The translations under genes and the position numbers were made by a program. Positions 5,853 through 12,747 of a stretch of 12,747 nt of DNA are shown piece after piece; the stretch's first letter is position 1; each line of letters opens with the position of its first letter. The DNA lies in assembly GCA_902478455.1 (NCBI GenBank), contig CABSLJ010000069.1, forward strand, positions 1 to 12,747, written 5' to 3'. The notes under the pieces were generated by a model, which was not told where the DNA came from, made no database searches, and saw only the letters and a list, made by a program, of their open reading frames with translations. Source of the DNA: an uncultured Oscillospiraceae bacterium. GTDB taxonomy: Bacteria > Bacillota > Clostridia > Oscillospirales > Acutalibacteraceae.

Positions 5853-5887
5853 AAAAAACGGAAGCATCCGCCTCCGCTGAAACGGAG
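5853..5887 (-). promoter_or_regulatory. candidate attenuator with alternative hairpins in the corA leader
   Basis: On the minus strand CGGAGG (5876-5871) can pair with CTTCCG (5864-5859), six pairs including one G-U, followed directly by TTTTTT (5858-5853), a short intrinsic terminator. The same CGGAG can instead pair with the upstream CTCCG (5887-5883) over a six-base loop. The two folds exclude each other, as in leaders controlled by transcription attenuation. The stems are short. Confidence 0.4.
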
Positions 5888-5921
5888 TCCGGGTTTTCCG
5901 CGGCACAAGCGTCCGACTTTC

Positions 5922-5949
5922 ATTATAGCACAAAAAAGCTAGATTGCAA
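5922..5949 (-). promoter_or_regulatory. corA promoter
   Basis: TTGCAA (5949-5944) and a perfect TATAAT (5927-5922) are spaced by 16 bases on the minus strand. Transcription would start near 5915, giving a leader of about 210 bases. Confidence 0.7.
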
Positions 5950-5984
5950 GCGTAAGATGCCTCTTTGCGGACGTACAGCCGAAT

Positions 5985-6015
5985 ATTGGGCTAAAATTGT
6001 CTTTTTAAGCCCAAT
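5985..6015. repeat. inverted repeat upstream of the corA promoter
   Basis: ATTGGGCT (5985-5992) and AGCCCAAT (6008-6015) are perfect complements, with an A/T-rich 15-base centre whose AAAA and TTTT ends can extend the stem. No clear T-tract follows on either strand. It could be a weak terminator or a regulator site about 35 bases upstream of the corA -35 box. Confidence 0.4.
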
Positions 6016-6197
6016 TTCGTCCTATTTGGCGCAATTATCCGTCATTGTCAAAGGTGTTCAAACGCCTCTAACCTTGCGACGGGACTTTCATACGCCCGTA
6101 GCTCCAGCATTTTTTCCTCCATGGCAGGAGGATCAAAAGAATTTTGACTATAAAAACGGGATGAAGAAAAGCCGCTTGAAAGGCCGCCGTGCAAAAG

Positions 6198-6280
6198 AAA
6201 CAGGGCGCCGCCGCCGCCCGCCCGCAGCACGGAAGTTTTTCCGTGCTGCGGGCCGACGCAGGCATCCGCCCCTGTTTTTT
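6198..6280 (-). terminator. large nested inverted repeat downstream of ftsZ
   Basis: CCCGCAGCACGGAA (6221-6234) and its exact complement (6239-6252) form a 14-bp hairpin with a four-base loop. An outer pair AAACAGGG (6198-6205) and CCCTGTTT (6270-6277) encloses it. T-rich tails occur on both strands. It is about 70 bases past the ftsZ stop and probably ends that transcript. A smaller CGCCGG/CCGGCG hairpin lies closer to ftsZ (about 6293-6310). The remaining stretch 6016-6197 contains only a doubtful 20-codon frame. Confidence 0.65.
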
Positions 6281-6346
6281 CTGTTCTTTGCGTCGCCGGT
6301 CCTTCCGGCGGTTTCTTTCTTCCCGCTTTGCGGAAAGGTCCCCGCG

Positions 6347-7492
6347 TCACTTGCGGTTGAAAATAGACATGATGTCGTAGAAGGTGTCGTCCTCATCCAC
6401 AGAGGGCTCCGGCGTGGTTTTTGCCGGTGCGGCGGGCTGAGAAGAGGCCGCCGGCTGCCCGGCAGCGCCGTTTGCCGGTCTGCCGCCCGCCGGAGCGGAG
6501 GCCGGACGGTCCCCCGGAAGGGAGACGTTGGTCTCGCGGGAGGTAAAGCCCGTCGCGATGACGGTCACGCTCATTTCGTCGGTCATGTCCTCGTCAAAGG
6601 CGGCGCCCCAGATGATGTTCGCATCCTCGTGCGCCTGAGCGGCGATCATGGAGGAGGCGGTCTCCACCTCGTCGAGTCCGATATCGGGCGAAGAGGTGAT
6701 ATTGATGATAACACCCTTTGCGCCGTTGATGGCCGTCTCAAGGAGGGGGCTGGAAATGGCCGCGTTGGCGGCCTGCTCGGCCTTGTCCTTGCCGGAGGCG
6801 CGGCCCACGCCCATGTGGGCGTAGCCGGCGTCGCGCATGACGGCGGTCACGTCGGCAAAATCCAGGTTGACCAGGCCCGGGAGCTGAATCAGGTCGGAAA
6901 TACTCTGCACGCCCTGGCGCAGCACGTCGTCCGCCACGGCAAAGGCGTTCAGGAGGGTGATCTTCTGTTCGCTGACAAATTTCAGCCGTTCATTGGGGAT
7001 GACCACCAGGGAATCCACATGCTCTCTCAGCGCGGAGATGCCGTTTTCCGCCTGCTCCATGCGGCGGCGGCCCTCGAATTCAAAGGGCTTGGTCACAATG
7101 CCGATGGTGAGGATGCCCATCTCCCGCGCAATTTCTGCCACGATGGGAGCGGCGCCCGTCCCCGTTCCGCCGCCCATGCCGGCGGTGATGAAGACCATGT
7201 CCGTTCCACGGATGGCGGCCGCGATGACGTCGCGGCTCTCCTCGGCGGCCTTCTGGCCGATCTCCGGCTTGGATCCGGCGCCCTTGCCGTGGGTCACTTT
7301 TTCGCCGATCTGAATCTTCTGGGTCGCCTTGGAGCGGAACAGCGCCTGCTTGTCCGTATTGATGGAGATGAACTCCACACACTTTACGCCCGCGGACACC
7401 ATGCGGTCGATGGCGTTTCCGCCGCCGCCGCCCACACCGATGACCTTTATCTGAACTATATTGTCAAAATCGTTGTCAATCTCAAACGGCAT
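6347..7492 (-). CDS. ftsZ: cell-division protein FtsZ
   Basis: This is a tubulin-like GTPase that polymerises into the division ring. The 381-residue protein opens with the nucleotide-binding IKVIGVGGGGGNAIDRM. The tubulin signature GGGTGTG is at residues 107-113, and the T7 loop NLDFAD (209-214) carries the acidic residues that complete the GTPase site of the neighbouring subunit. The core ends near residue 315, followed by an Ala/Pro/Ser-rich linker (about 317-366) and a short conserved tail. The tail ends DIMSIFNRK and lacks the Pro-x-Phe-Leu form of the usual C-terminal peptide. The ATG at 7492 is chosen because AGGAGG lies nine bases upstream; an 18-codon extension would start without such a site. 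No ftsA precedes it and no spoIIGA/sigE follows, so it stands alone. Confidence 0.97.
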   Translation of the reverse strand: MPFEIDNDFDNIVQIKVIGVGGGGGNAIDRMVSAGVKCVEFISINTDKQALFRSKATQKIQIGEKVTHGKGAGSKPEIGQKAAEESRDVIAAAIRGTDMVFITAGMGGGTGTGAAPIVAEIAREMGILTIGIVTKPFEFEGRRRMEQAENGISALREHVDSLVVIPNERLKFVSEQKITLLNAFAVADDVLRQGVQSISDLIQLPGLVNLDFADVTAVMRDAGYAHMGVGRASGKDKAEQAANAAISSPLLETAINGAKGVIINITSSPDIGLDEVETASSMIAAQAHEDANIIWGAAFDEDMTDEMSVTVIATGFTSRETNVSLPGDRPASAPAGGRPANGAAGQPAASSQPAAPAKTTPEPSVDEDDTFYDIMSIFNRK

Positions 7493-7627
7493 ACCAAGAA
7501 TCCTCCTATTTTCTACTTCTTCACACATCGGAAATATGGGATTCAACCTATGGCTGGAATGTCAAAAACCGGGCCGATCTCACAGGCTTCTGCAAATCCC
7601 TCTGACTTGGAAATACTAACATAATCT

Positions 7628-7656
7628 AATGTAACACTTTTACGCGGGAATTTCAA
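7628..7656 (-). promoter_or_regulatory. ftsZ promoter
   Basis: TTGAAA (7656-7651) and TACATT (7633-7628) have a 17-base spacer on the minus strand. The start would be near 7621, with a leader of about 130 bases. An imperfect inverted repeat, TCAAT-N5-ATTGA, covers the -35 area (7653-7667). Confidence 0.55.
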
Positions 7657-7775
7657 TCTTATATTGAGATTTTCTGCCCGGCGACCGAAAAAAAATCGCG
7701 CAAAACCGCAAGATATTGTTGCCCTGGAATCATTCTTTCAAAATATACACAATCTGATCTTTTTTGCGGAAAGAC

Positions 7776-7804
7776 TGGTCAAGAGGGTCGTCCCGTATTA
7801 TAAT
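7776..7804 (+). promoter_or_regulatory. promoter of the exported-protein gene
   Basis: TGGTCA (7776-7781) and a perfect TATAAT (7799-7804) are spaced by 17 bases. The start would be near 7811, giving a short leader of about 27 bases. Confidence 0.6.
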
Positions 7805-7837
7805 AGAAGTATTGCGATACATTTTGGAGGGAAATCC

Positions 7838-8680
7838 ATGAAAAAGCTTTTTCGAGGCGCGCTTCTCGCGCTGCTTGCGCTCTGTTTTACGGCCGCTTCC
7901 GCCGCCGCACAGCCGCTCAACTCCTACACGGTCGACCGTGCCGGGATGACTCTGGGCATGCCCGAGGACTGGGCGATTTTCACGCGGGACGTCGAAGCGA
8001 ACGACCCCAATCTCGCCCTGTTCGAGATGGACCGCGACAGTCTCCTGCAAACCATGGGGAACGCCAATATTTACCTGACCGCGCTGCAAAAGGATCCCAT
8101 GCGCGAGCTGACGATCAAGGTGTCTGAGGACGACCACAGCAAATCGGTCTTCTACTACAAGGATCTTGAAGAAGATCGGCTCGAGGAAGAAAAACAGGTT
8201 TTAGTCGACAGCATCCGGGAAGTCAGCGGGGACCGCACCGTCTCCGATCCTGTGGTGCTGGAGCATCCGCAGACGACCTTCCTGCAGGTGGAGGTCGAGC
8301 AGGAAACAGAAGCCGGTAAATTCTCCGGTGTGGAGAACCATACCGTCATCAACGGGCAGGCCATCAGCATTTCGGTCTATGTTCTCGACGCGGAGGGCGT
8401 CACCGAGGACCTGCGCGCCCTGCTTGCCGACGTGACCGAAAGCGTCAGCTTCCAAAAAATCTATACCGATCCGGCAGAGGCCGAGCGGGAGCTCTATCCC
8501 CCCACCTCCGTCTGGTCCATGATTCTCCCCATTCTTCTGTTTGCTCTCATCATCGGCGGTATTTTCTTCCTCTTCTGGCTGCTGATGCGCATTGTGCGCG
8601 CGCGGCGGGACGCTTCTATCCGCAAGACGCTCAAGCGGGTGGTGGCCGAGCAGGAGGAACGCAAAAAGCTGAACAAGTAA
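7838..8680 (+). CDS. exported protein with C-terminal membrane anchor, function unknown
   Basis: The 280-residue product starts with a typical signal peptide (MKKLFRG followed by a hydrophobic run; likely cleavage after the AASAAA stretch near residue 24). It has an acidic extracytoplasmic domain of about 200 residues, one membrane helix (about 226-250, SVWSMILPILLFALIIGGIF) and a strongly basic cytoplasmic tail of about 30 residues. The domain begins with a segment AGMTLGMPEDWAIFTRD that resembles families of surface proteins with a PsbP/DUF1795-like fold, but I cannot assign a named family. GGAGGG six bases before the ATG at 7838 fixes the start; a longer frame from 7664 has no ribosome site. 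It is divergent from ftsZ and monocistronic, with a strong terminator. I see no catalytic motif. Confidence 0.8.
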   Translation: MKKLFRGALLALLALCFTAASAAAQPLNSYTVDRAGMTLGMPEDWAIFTRDVEANDPNLALFEMDRDSLLQTMGNANIYLTALQKDPMRELTIKVSEDDHSKSVFYYKDLEEDRLEEEKQVLVDSIREVSGDRTVSDPVVLEHPQTTFLQVEVEQETEAGKFSGVENHTVINGQAISISVYVLDAEGVTEDLRALLADVTESVSFQKIYTDPAEAERELYPPTSVWSMILPILLFALIIGGIFFLFWLLMRIVRARRDASIRKTLKRVVAEQEERKKLNK

Positions 8681-8706
8681 GGCCGCGTTTCCCAAAAAGA
8701 CATTGC

Positions 8707-8748
8707 AAAAGCGCGTCCGTGAGGTCGTTCTCACGGACGCGCTTTTTC
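8707..8748. terminator. bidirectional terminator between exported-protein gene and kinase gene
   Basis: A perfect 17-bp stem (8707-8723 with 8730-8746) has a six-base loop, with AAAA at one end and TTTTTC at the other. It ends both the plus-strand gene stopping at 8680 and the minus-strand operon stopping at 8784. Confidence 0.92.
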
Positions 8749-8783
8749 TATCTTCCCTGCATATTGCCGCGGGCCGCAGGCGG

Positions 8784-10670
8784 CTAAATCAGATGTTTTC
8801 TTTCGGTATCCGGAGGCTCGCGGTAGGCGGCCAGCCGCAGGCGGACGGTGGTGCCCTCTCCAATCTTGCTTTGAATCTGGAGTCCGTACTTTTTGCCGTA
8901 ATACATCTGAATGCGCTTGTTGACGTTGAAAATTCCAATGATCGTGTGGCCGCCAGATTTGATGTCGTCGCTCGAATCAAGGATTTTGCGGACGGCCTCG
9001 CGGCTCATTCCCACGCCGTCGTCCTTGACCTCGATGAGAAGTTCCTCATTTTCCATCCGCGCTGAGACAGTGACGGTCCCCGTGTCTATCTTTTCTTCGA
9101 TGCCGTGCACAATCGCGTTTTCCGCGATAGGCTGAATAAGCAGTTTGGGCAGGTAGATGTCCATCAATTCCTTTGGCACTGAGATTTCCAGATTGAGCTT
9201 GTCGCTGTAGCGCATCTTCTGAATTCTGAAATAGTTTTTCAAGCTTTCCACCTCCTCGCGCATGGTGATGAAGGTGCGGCCGGAGAGGCTGAAACGCATC
9301 AGTTTGCCCAAGGCGACGGTCATCTCTCCTACTTCTTCATTGCCCTGCGCTTTGGCCATCCAGTTGATGGTCTCCAGCGTGTTGTAAAGGAAATGGGGAT
9401 TGATCTGCATCTGCAAGGACTTGAGTTCCGCCTCCTGATTGAGCAGCTGCTGGTCGTAGACCGTCTCCACCAGATGGTTCATATCCCGCACCATCTGATT
9501 GAAGGAACGGCTCAGCTTGCCGATTTCATCCTCCGATTCAACGATGCAGTTGACCTCGAAATCCCCCTGCCCGAACCGCTCCATCGATTGGGAGAGCTGC
9601 ACCAGCGGATTGGTGATGGTCTTGCTGACCCGGACGGCGATCCCCGCCGCGAGGAAGGCGATGATGATTACGACCAGGAAAAAGGCGCTGCGCAGGGTCT
9701 GAATGTCCTGCATATAGTAGCTGGCCGTCACCGTCACGGCAATTTTCCAGCCGTTGGAGAGAGTGGAGCTGCCGTACACATAGTAGTCCACGCCGTCGAT
9801 CTGCTTGAGGTAGAAGTTGTTGTCCCTGCTGTTGACGACCTCGTTGATCTCCTCCGCGACCGGCGTTCCCAGCAGACTTTTGTCCTTGTTGGAGACGATG
9901 ATGCCGTCCGAATCGAGCAGAAACACGTTTCCACCGCCGTCCGTATCCCTTTCATCGGTGTATTCCAGGTTTTTGAAGATGTTGTAGATGTAGCTTTCGT
10001 TGATGACGATGACAATGCAGCCGAGCGGCTCCTGGGTGCTCAGATGGTTGAGCATCCGCGCCATGATGATGGTGCCGGGCTGATTGCTGTTGACGCACCA
10101 AACGGTCTTTCCCTTCTGCTCATAAGCCGGTTCCAGGTCCTCCGGATTGACGGCATAGCGGTTGCGGTCCTTGCTGTAGGAATAGGTGGTGCCGCTTTCC
10201 GACACGATGGAGATGGACAGTATCTCCTGCCGGAGCAGAACATAGGACGAAAGCGCTTTCTGGATGTCCTGCATGGTGCGGTAATCGGTGTACCGGTCCT
10301 GCTCGTCGTTCTTCTCCTGGCTCAGCAGGCGCTGCAGGTCCTGATTGCCGATCATGCTCAGCGTCACATCCTCCAGCTGGTAAACAGAATCGTTGATCTT
10401 GGAAATGGTGACCTCGGAAATGTCGTGCAGATAGTCCTGTGTTTTTTCCTCAATGATTCTGCTGGCCTGATCAAAGCCCTGCAGGGAGATGAAAATCACA
10501 GGGATGGTCACCAGTGGGACGATCGACCACATCACCTTGCCGCGGAAGGTCTTGGGCAGCAGGCGCTTCCACCATTTCCGTCCGGTGCGTACGGGCTTGT
10601 TTTTCTTATTTCTCCAGATATTGGGCCAATGGATTTTTCGCAAAGGATTTTTCTCCCCTTTTGTATTCAT
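8784..10670 (-). CDS. YesM/LytS-type sensor histidine kinase
   Basis: This 628-residue membrane kinase pairs with the YesN-type regulator encoded just upstream. A basic N-terminus is followed by membrane helix 1 (about 46-66), a large extracellular Cache-type sensor (about 67-325), membrane helix 2 (about 328-348) and HAMP (about 349-402). The kinase domain has His426 in the signature QMQINPHFLYN. The ATP-binding domain shows the N-box IQPIAENAIVHG (Asn518) and DDGVGM (550-555). This class usually senses sugars or other extracellular ligands. The frame overlaps the regulator gene by 65 bases from the ATG at 10670, which has only a weak GGA site. An in-frame TTG at 10643 is preceded nine bases earlier by GGGGAG and may be the true start. 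Confidence 0.94.
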   Translation of the reverse strand: MNTKGEKNPLRKIHWPNIWRNKKNKPVRTGRKWWKRLLPKTFRGKVMWSIVPLVTIPVIFISLQGFDQASRIIEEKTQDYLHDISEVTISKINDSVYQLEDVTLSMIGNQDLQRLLSQEKNDEQDRYTDYRTMQDIQKALSSYVLLRQEILSISIVSESGTTYSYSKDRNRYAVNPEDLEPAYEQKGKTVWCVNSNQPGTIIMARMLNHLSTQEPLGCIVIVINESYIYNIFKNLEYTDERDTDGGGNVFLLDSDGIIVSNKDKSLLGTPVAEEINEVVNSRDNNFYLKQIDGVDYYVYGSSTLSNGWKIAVTVTASYYMQDIQTLRSAFFLVVIIIAFLAAGIAVRVSKTITNPLVQLSQSMERFGQGDFEVNCIVESEDEIGKLSRSFNQMVRDMNHLVETVYDQQLLNQEAELKSLQMQINPHFLYNTLETINWMAKAQGNEEVGEMTVALGKLMRFSLSGRTFITMREEVESLKNYFRIQKMRYSDKLNLEISVPKELMDIYLPKLLIQPIAENAIVHGIEEKIDTGTVTVSARMENEELLIEVKDDGVGMSREAVRKILDSSDDIKSGGHTIIGIFNVNKRIQMYYGKKYGLQIQSKIGEGTTVRLRLAAYREPPDTERKHLI

Positions 10671-11445
10671 TTGGGGTCATTCCGTACACCTTTTTGAATA
10701 CCTGCGTAAAATAGTGTTCGTCGGTCAGACCAATGCGTTCACAGATCTCGTAGCCCTTTAAGTCGGTCGTGCGCAGCAGATTGGCCGCGAAATACATCCG
10801 GATATTGGTCAGAATCTCCAGAAAGGTGAAACCGGTCTTTTTCTTGATCAGCCGGCTGATATACACCGTGCTGAAGTGCAGGTGTTCGGACAGCGTAACC
10901 AGGGAGATTTTTTCCGCGTAATGCTCCGCTATGTACTGGAGGATCACCGTGATCATGTCCACCGCTTCCTCCTCTGAGGGATTTCCCTTAACCAGCTCGC
11001 TGGACCGGGTCAGCACGCGGTAATTGTTGAGTTCCCGTTCCCGAAGCCGGGCCTGCGCTTCCTCCTCCCGTTCCTTGAGAACCCGGTCCCGGACCTGCTT
11101 CATGCAGTCGAGGATTTCATCGGTGCCGATCGGTTTAAGGAGATAATCAAAGGCGCCCATCTGCAGGGCCTGCTTGGCGTATTCAAATTCGCTGTAGCCG
11201 GTCAGAAATATAATCTTCACTTTGGGATTGAGTTCAAGCGCACGTTCGCTCAACTCCAGTCCGCTGAGGCCAGGCATGCGGATATCGGTCAGCAGCACGT
11301 CGACCGTGTTGCTTTCAAAGAGTTCTAACACCTCCAGGGCGTTTTTTGCCACGCCCACCACGCGGAAGGAATAGTCCTCCCATGGAATGCTCTGCAGCCC
11401 CTTCCGGATGATGATTTCATCGTCGGCAATTACCAGATTAATCAC
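10606..11445 (-). CDS. YesN-type response regulator (receiver plus AraC HTH)
   Basis: The 279-residue transcription factor has an N-terminal receiver domain (about 1-120) with the acidic pocket ADDE (Asp8, Asp9), phosphoacceptor Asp54 in LLTDIRMPG, the Thr82 switch in FLTGYSEF and Lys104 in LLKPIG. A helical linker (about 120-160) leads to a C-terminal AraC/XylS DNA-binding domain (about 165-265) with both helix-turn-helix units and the closing DEHYFTQVFKKVYGMTPNEY. The GTG start at 11445 lies seven bases after GGAGGG. It starts 15 bases after the stop of the solute-binding protein gene and its end overlaps the kinase gene, so the three are one operon. Phosphorylation by the kinase His426 is expected. 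Targets are unknown; sugar-transport or glycosidase genes are usual for the family. Confidence 0.95.
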   Translation of the reverse strand: MINLVIADDEIIIRKGLQSIPWEDYSFRVVGVAKNALEVLELFESNTVDVLLTDIRMPGLSGLELSERALELNPKVKIIFLTGYSEFEYAKQALQMGAFDYLLKPIGTDEILDCMKQVRDRVLKEREEEAQARLRERELNNYRVLTRSSELVKGNPSEEEAVDMITVILQYIAEHYAEKISLVTLSEHLHFSTVYISRLIKKKTGFTFLEILTNIRMYFAANLLRTTDLKGYEICERIGLTDEHYFTQVFKKVYGMTPNEYKRGEKSFAKNPLAQYLEK

Positions 11446-11460
11446 GTTTTATCCCTCCAC

Positions 11461-12747
11461 TCACTTTTGATCCCACATCCATGCGGCCAGCTCTTCCAGA
11501 AGCGCCTGCGGATCATACCCGCAAAGAAGCTGCTGCGCCATCCGGTTGACCCTTCCTCCCTGTTCCGCGCCCAGCTTGCGGTCAAACCAAGCCAGCTTGT
11601 ATTCCAGCTGCTCGTTGAGCCTGGATATCTCCCCCATCAGCAGCGGGCTGCCGTCCGCCGACTGTTCCTTGTCCACGCAGACGCTGATATAGCCGGCCCG
11701 CTGGAGCCGTTCCTGGGCCTGCCTGGTGTAGAGCGTTTTTAAGAAGGCGCAGGCCGCCTCCTTGTTTTTGCATTCGGCCGACACCGCATAGCACTGGTCA
11801 ATGGAACCAATGCCGACGCCTCGGTACGCTTCATAGTATGCGGGAAGCAAAAACGCGCCGTACTCCTCCTGAGATAGTCCCCCGGTATCTGCGCTCCAGC
11901 TGCCGTCAAAGTACATTGCGGCCTCGCCGCCGGTCATCATGCGCAGCGCCTCATACATGGAAATGTCCAGCACATCGGCGGGCAGGAAGCCTTCCTCCTG
12001 CAGGCCGGAAAGCTCCTCGGCCGCGCGCAGTACCCGTTGGTCCTTCCACGGAATGGAACCGTTGATCAAGCCCTCGTAAAGCTCCTTGCCTCCCACTCCG
12101 CACAGCAGCTGCAAAAAAAGCTGTCCGCAGGCCCAGTCTAACTGGCCCGATATGGCAAACGGCGTAACGTCCGCCCCTGCAAAAAGGCGGCATACCGTGA
12201 GAAACTCCTCATAGGTTGTGGGCGCCTGCACGCCGTATTCCTCAAACAACGCCTTGTTGTAGTACACAACCGCTAAATTCTGCACCAGAGGCAGGGCGTA
12301 GACCGAGCCGCCAAAGCTAACGTCGGCGAAAATGCCGTCCACAAATCCCTTTTTCCATTCCGGATCGGCCTGGAGGGCTTGTCCGATTTCGTACACCTTT
12401 CCGCTGGAGACAAAGGAATGCAGGAAACCCGACTCCCAGGTAAAAAAGATGTCCGGCGCCTCGTTGACCGCCATTTTGAGAGCCAGCTCTTCTTTGTACA
12501 TCTCGGTTCCATAATTCTTCAATTCGATTTCTACGCCGAAATCGTTCTGCGCGTTGAAGCGTTTGACCGCCTCCTCCAAAAATTCCAGCATTGCCGGGGG
12601 ACTGACCGTCGTCATGGTCAGTATTTCCCTGACCGGCCGGTCCTCCTCTTCCGGTTCGGATGATCCATAGTTTCCTAGGGCGCTCAGTTTTTTGGGATCG
12701 GATCCGCCGCTGCACGAGTATAGAAACACAAAAAGACACATCAACAG
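11461..12747 (-). CDS. extracellular solute-binding lipoprotein (family 1-like), 5' end outside window
   Basis: The frame is open to the last base of the window, giving 428 visible codons, and the start is not seen. The first visible residues, LLMCLFVFLYSC, are the hydrophobic core and lipobox of a lipoprotein signal peptide; the Cys at codon 12 is the likely lipid-attachment site. The mature part begins with an acidic linker and then REILTMTTVSPPAMLEFLEE, followed by the two-lobed fold of sugar ABC-transporter binding proteins, including PDIFFTWESG and GGEAAMYFDGSW. No permease or ATPase gene is seen downstream. Instead the regulator follows after 15 bases. It therefore may serve as the ligand-capturing part of the sensor system, with transport a possibility if permeases lie upstream of the window. 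Confidence 0.92.
   Translation of the reverse strand: MLMCLFVFLYSCSGGSDPKKLSALGNYGSSEPEEEDRPVREILTMTTVSPPAMLEFLEEAVKRFNAQNDFGVEIELKNYGTEMYKEELALKMAVNEAPDIFFTWESGFLHSFVSSGKVYEIGQALQADPEWKKGFVDGIFADVSFGGSVYALPLVQNLAVVYYNKALFEEYGVQAPTTYEEFLTVCRLFAGADVTPFAISGQLDWACGQLFLQLLCGVGGKELYEGLINGSIPWKDQRVLRAAEELSGLQEEGFLPADVLDISMYEALRMMTGGEAAMYFDGSWSADTGGLSQEEYGAFLLPAYYEAYRGVGIGSIDQCYAVSAECKNKEAACAFLKTLYTRQAQERLQRAGYISVCVDKEQSADGSPLLMGEISRLNEQLEYKLAWFDRKLGAEQGGRVNRMAQQLLCGYDPQALLEELAAWMWDQK

Noticed and set aside
5707..5915. Known Mg2+ riboswitch (M-box) in the corA leader
   Set aside because: I could not find the conserved M-box core sequences or its multi-helix layout; the attenuator-like hairpins are much smaller.
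6048..6350. 100-codon minus-strand frame overlapping the ftsZ stop codon (GTGA)
   Set aside because: No ribosome site, it reads through the large terminator hairpin, and it has no recognisable domain. Only the last 20 codons have their own ribosome site, reported separately.
5750..7624. Long 624-codon plus-strand frame opposite ftsZ
   Set aside because: It is an antisense shadow of the high-GC ftsZ gene; it has no ribosome site, and the translation is low-complexity and rich in His, Gly and Arg.
9393..10697. 434-codon plus-strand frame opposite the kinase gene
   Set aside because: Antisense shadow of a clear histidine kinase gene; rich in His, Val and Asp from complementary codons and without family resemblance.

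Overview
The window looks like a chromosomal segment of a GC-rich, low-branching Firmicute, most likely a spore-forming clostridium of the Oscillospiraceae/Ruminococcaceae type. This is inference from gene content and style: GGAGG-type Shine-Dalgarno sites throughout, a Firmicutes-type LexA with a matching SOS box, a SpoIIQ-like M23 protein, FtsZ, a YesM/YesN-type two-component system and a Gram-positive lipoprotein. No species can be named from the sequence alone.

Layout, left to right. (1) On the plus strand lie the end of pdxS and all of pdxT (PLP synthase), then a weak terminator, a separate promoter with an inverted repeat, a structured leader of about 195 nt and an ECF-transporter S component. 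(2) On the minus strand lie an M23/SpoIIQ-like membrane peptidase gene and a small stand-alone Usp-domain protein gene. (3) The intergenic region 3399-3994 holds, on the minus strand, a candidate small RNA of about 110 nt with its own promoter and terminator. Divergent to it is the lexA promoter, with an SOS box over its -35 box. (4) lexA (plus) converges on corA (minus). corA has a promoter, a leader of about 210 nt with two mutually exclusive hairpins, and a short upstream reading frame with a strong ribosome site. (5) ftsZ (minus) is divergent from an exported single-TM protein of unknown function (plus). (6) A minus-strand operon closes the window: solute-binding lipoprotein (5' end outside the window), YesN-type response regulator, YesM-type sensor kinase.

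Genes are mostly single units arranged in convergent and divergent pairs. Each of the three convergent pairs (ECF/usp, lexA/corA, exported protein/kinase) shares one long inverted repeat whose A-rich and T-rich ends let it act as a terminator in both directions. The last three genes are the only clear multi-gene operon besides pdxST; they probably form a ligand-sensing three-component system.

The most interesting parts are non-coding: the candidate small RNA with an anti-Shine-Dalgarno CCCUCCUC segment next to lexA, the corA leader with a possible attenuator plus leader peptide, and the unclassified leader of the ECF gene. No tRNA, rRNA, CRISPR array, insertion sequence or prophage feature was seen.
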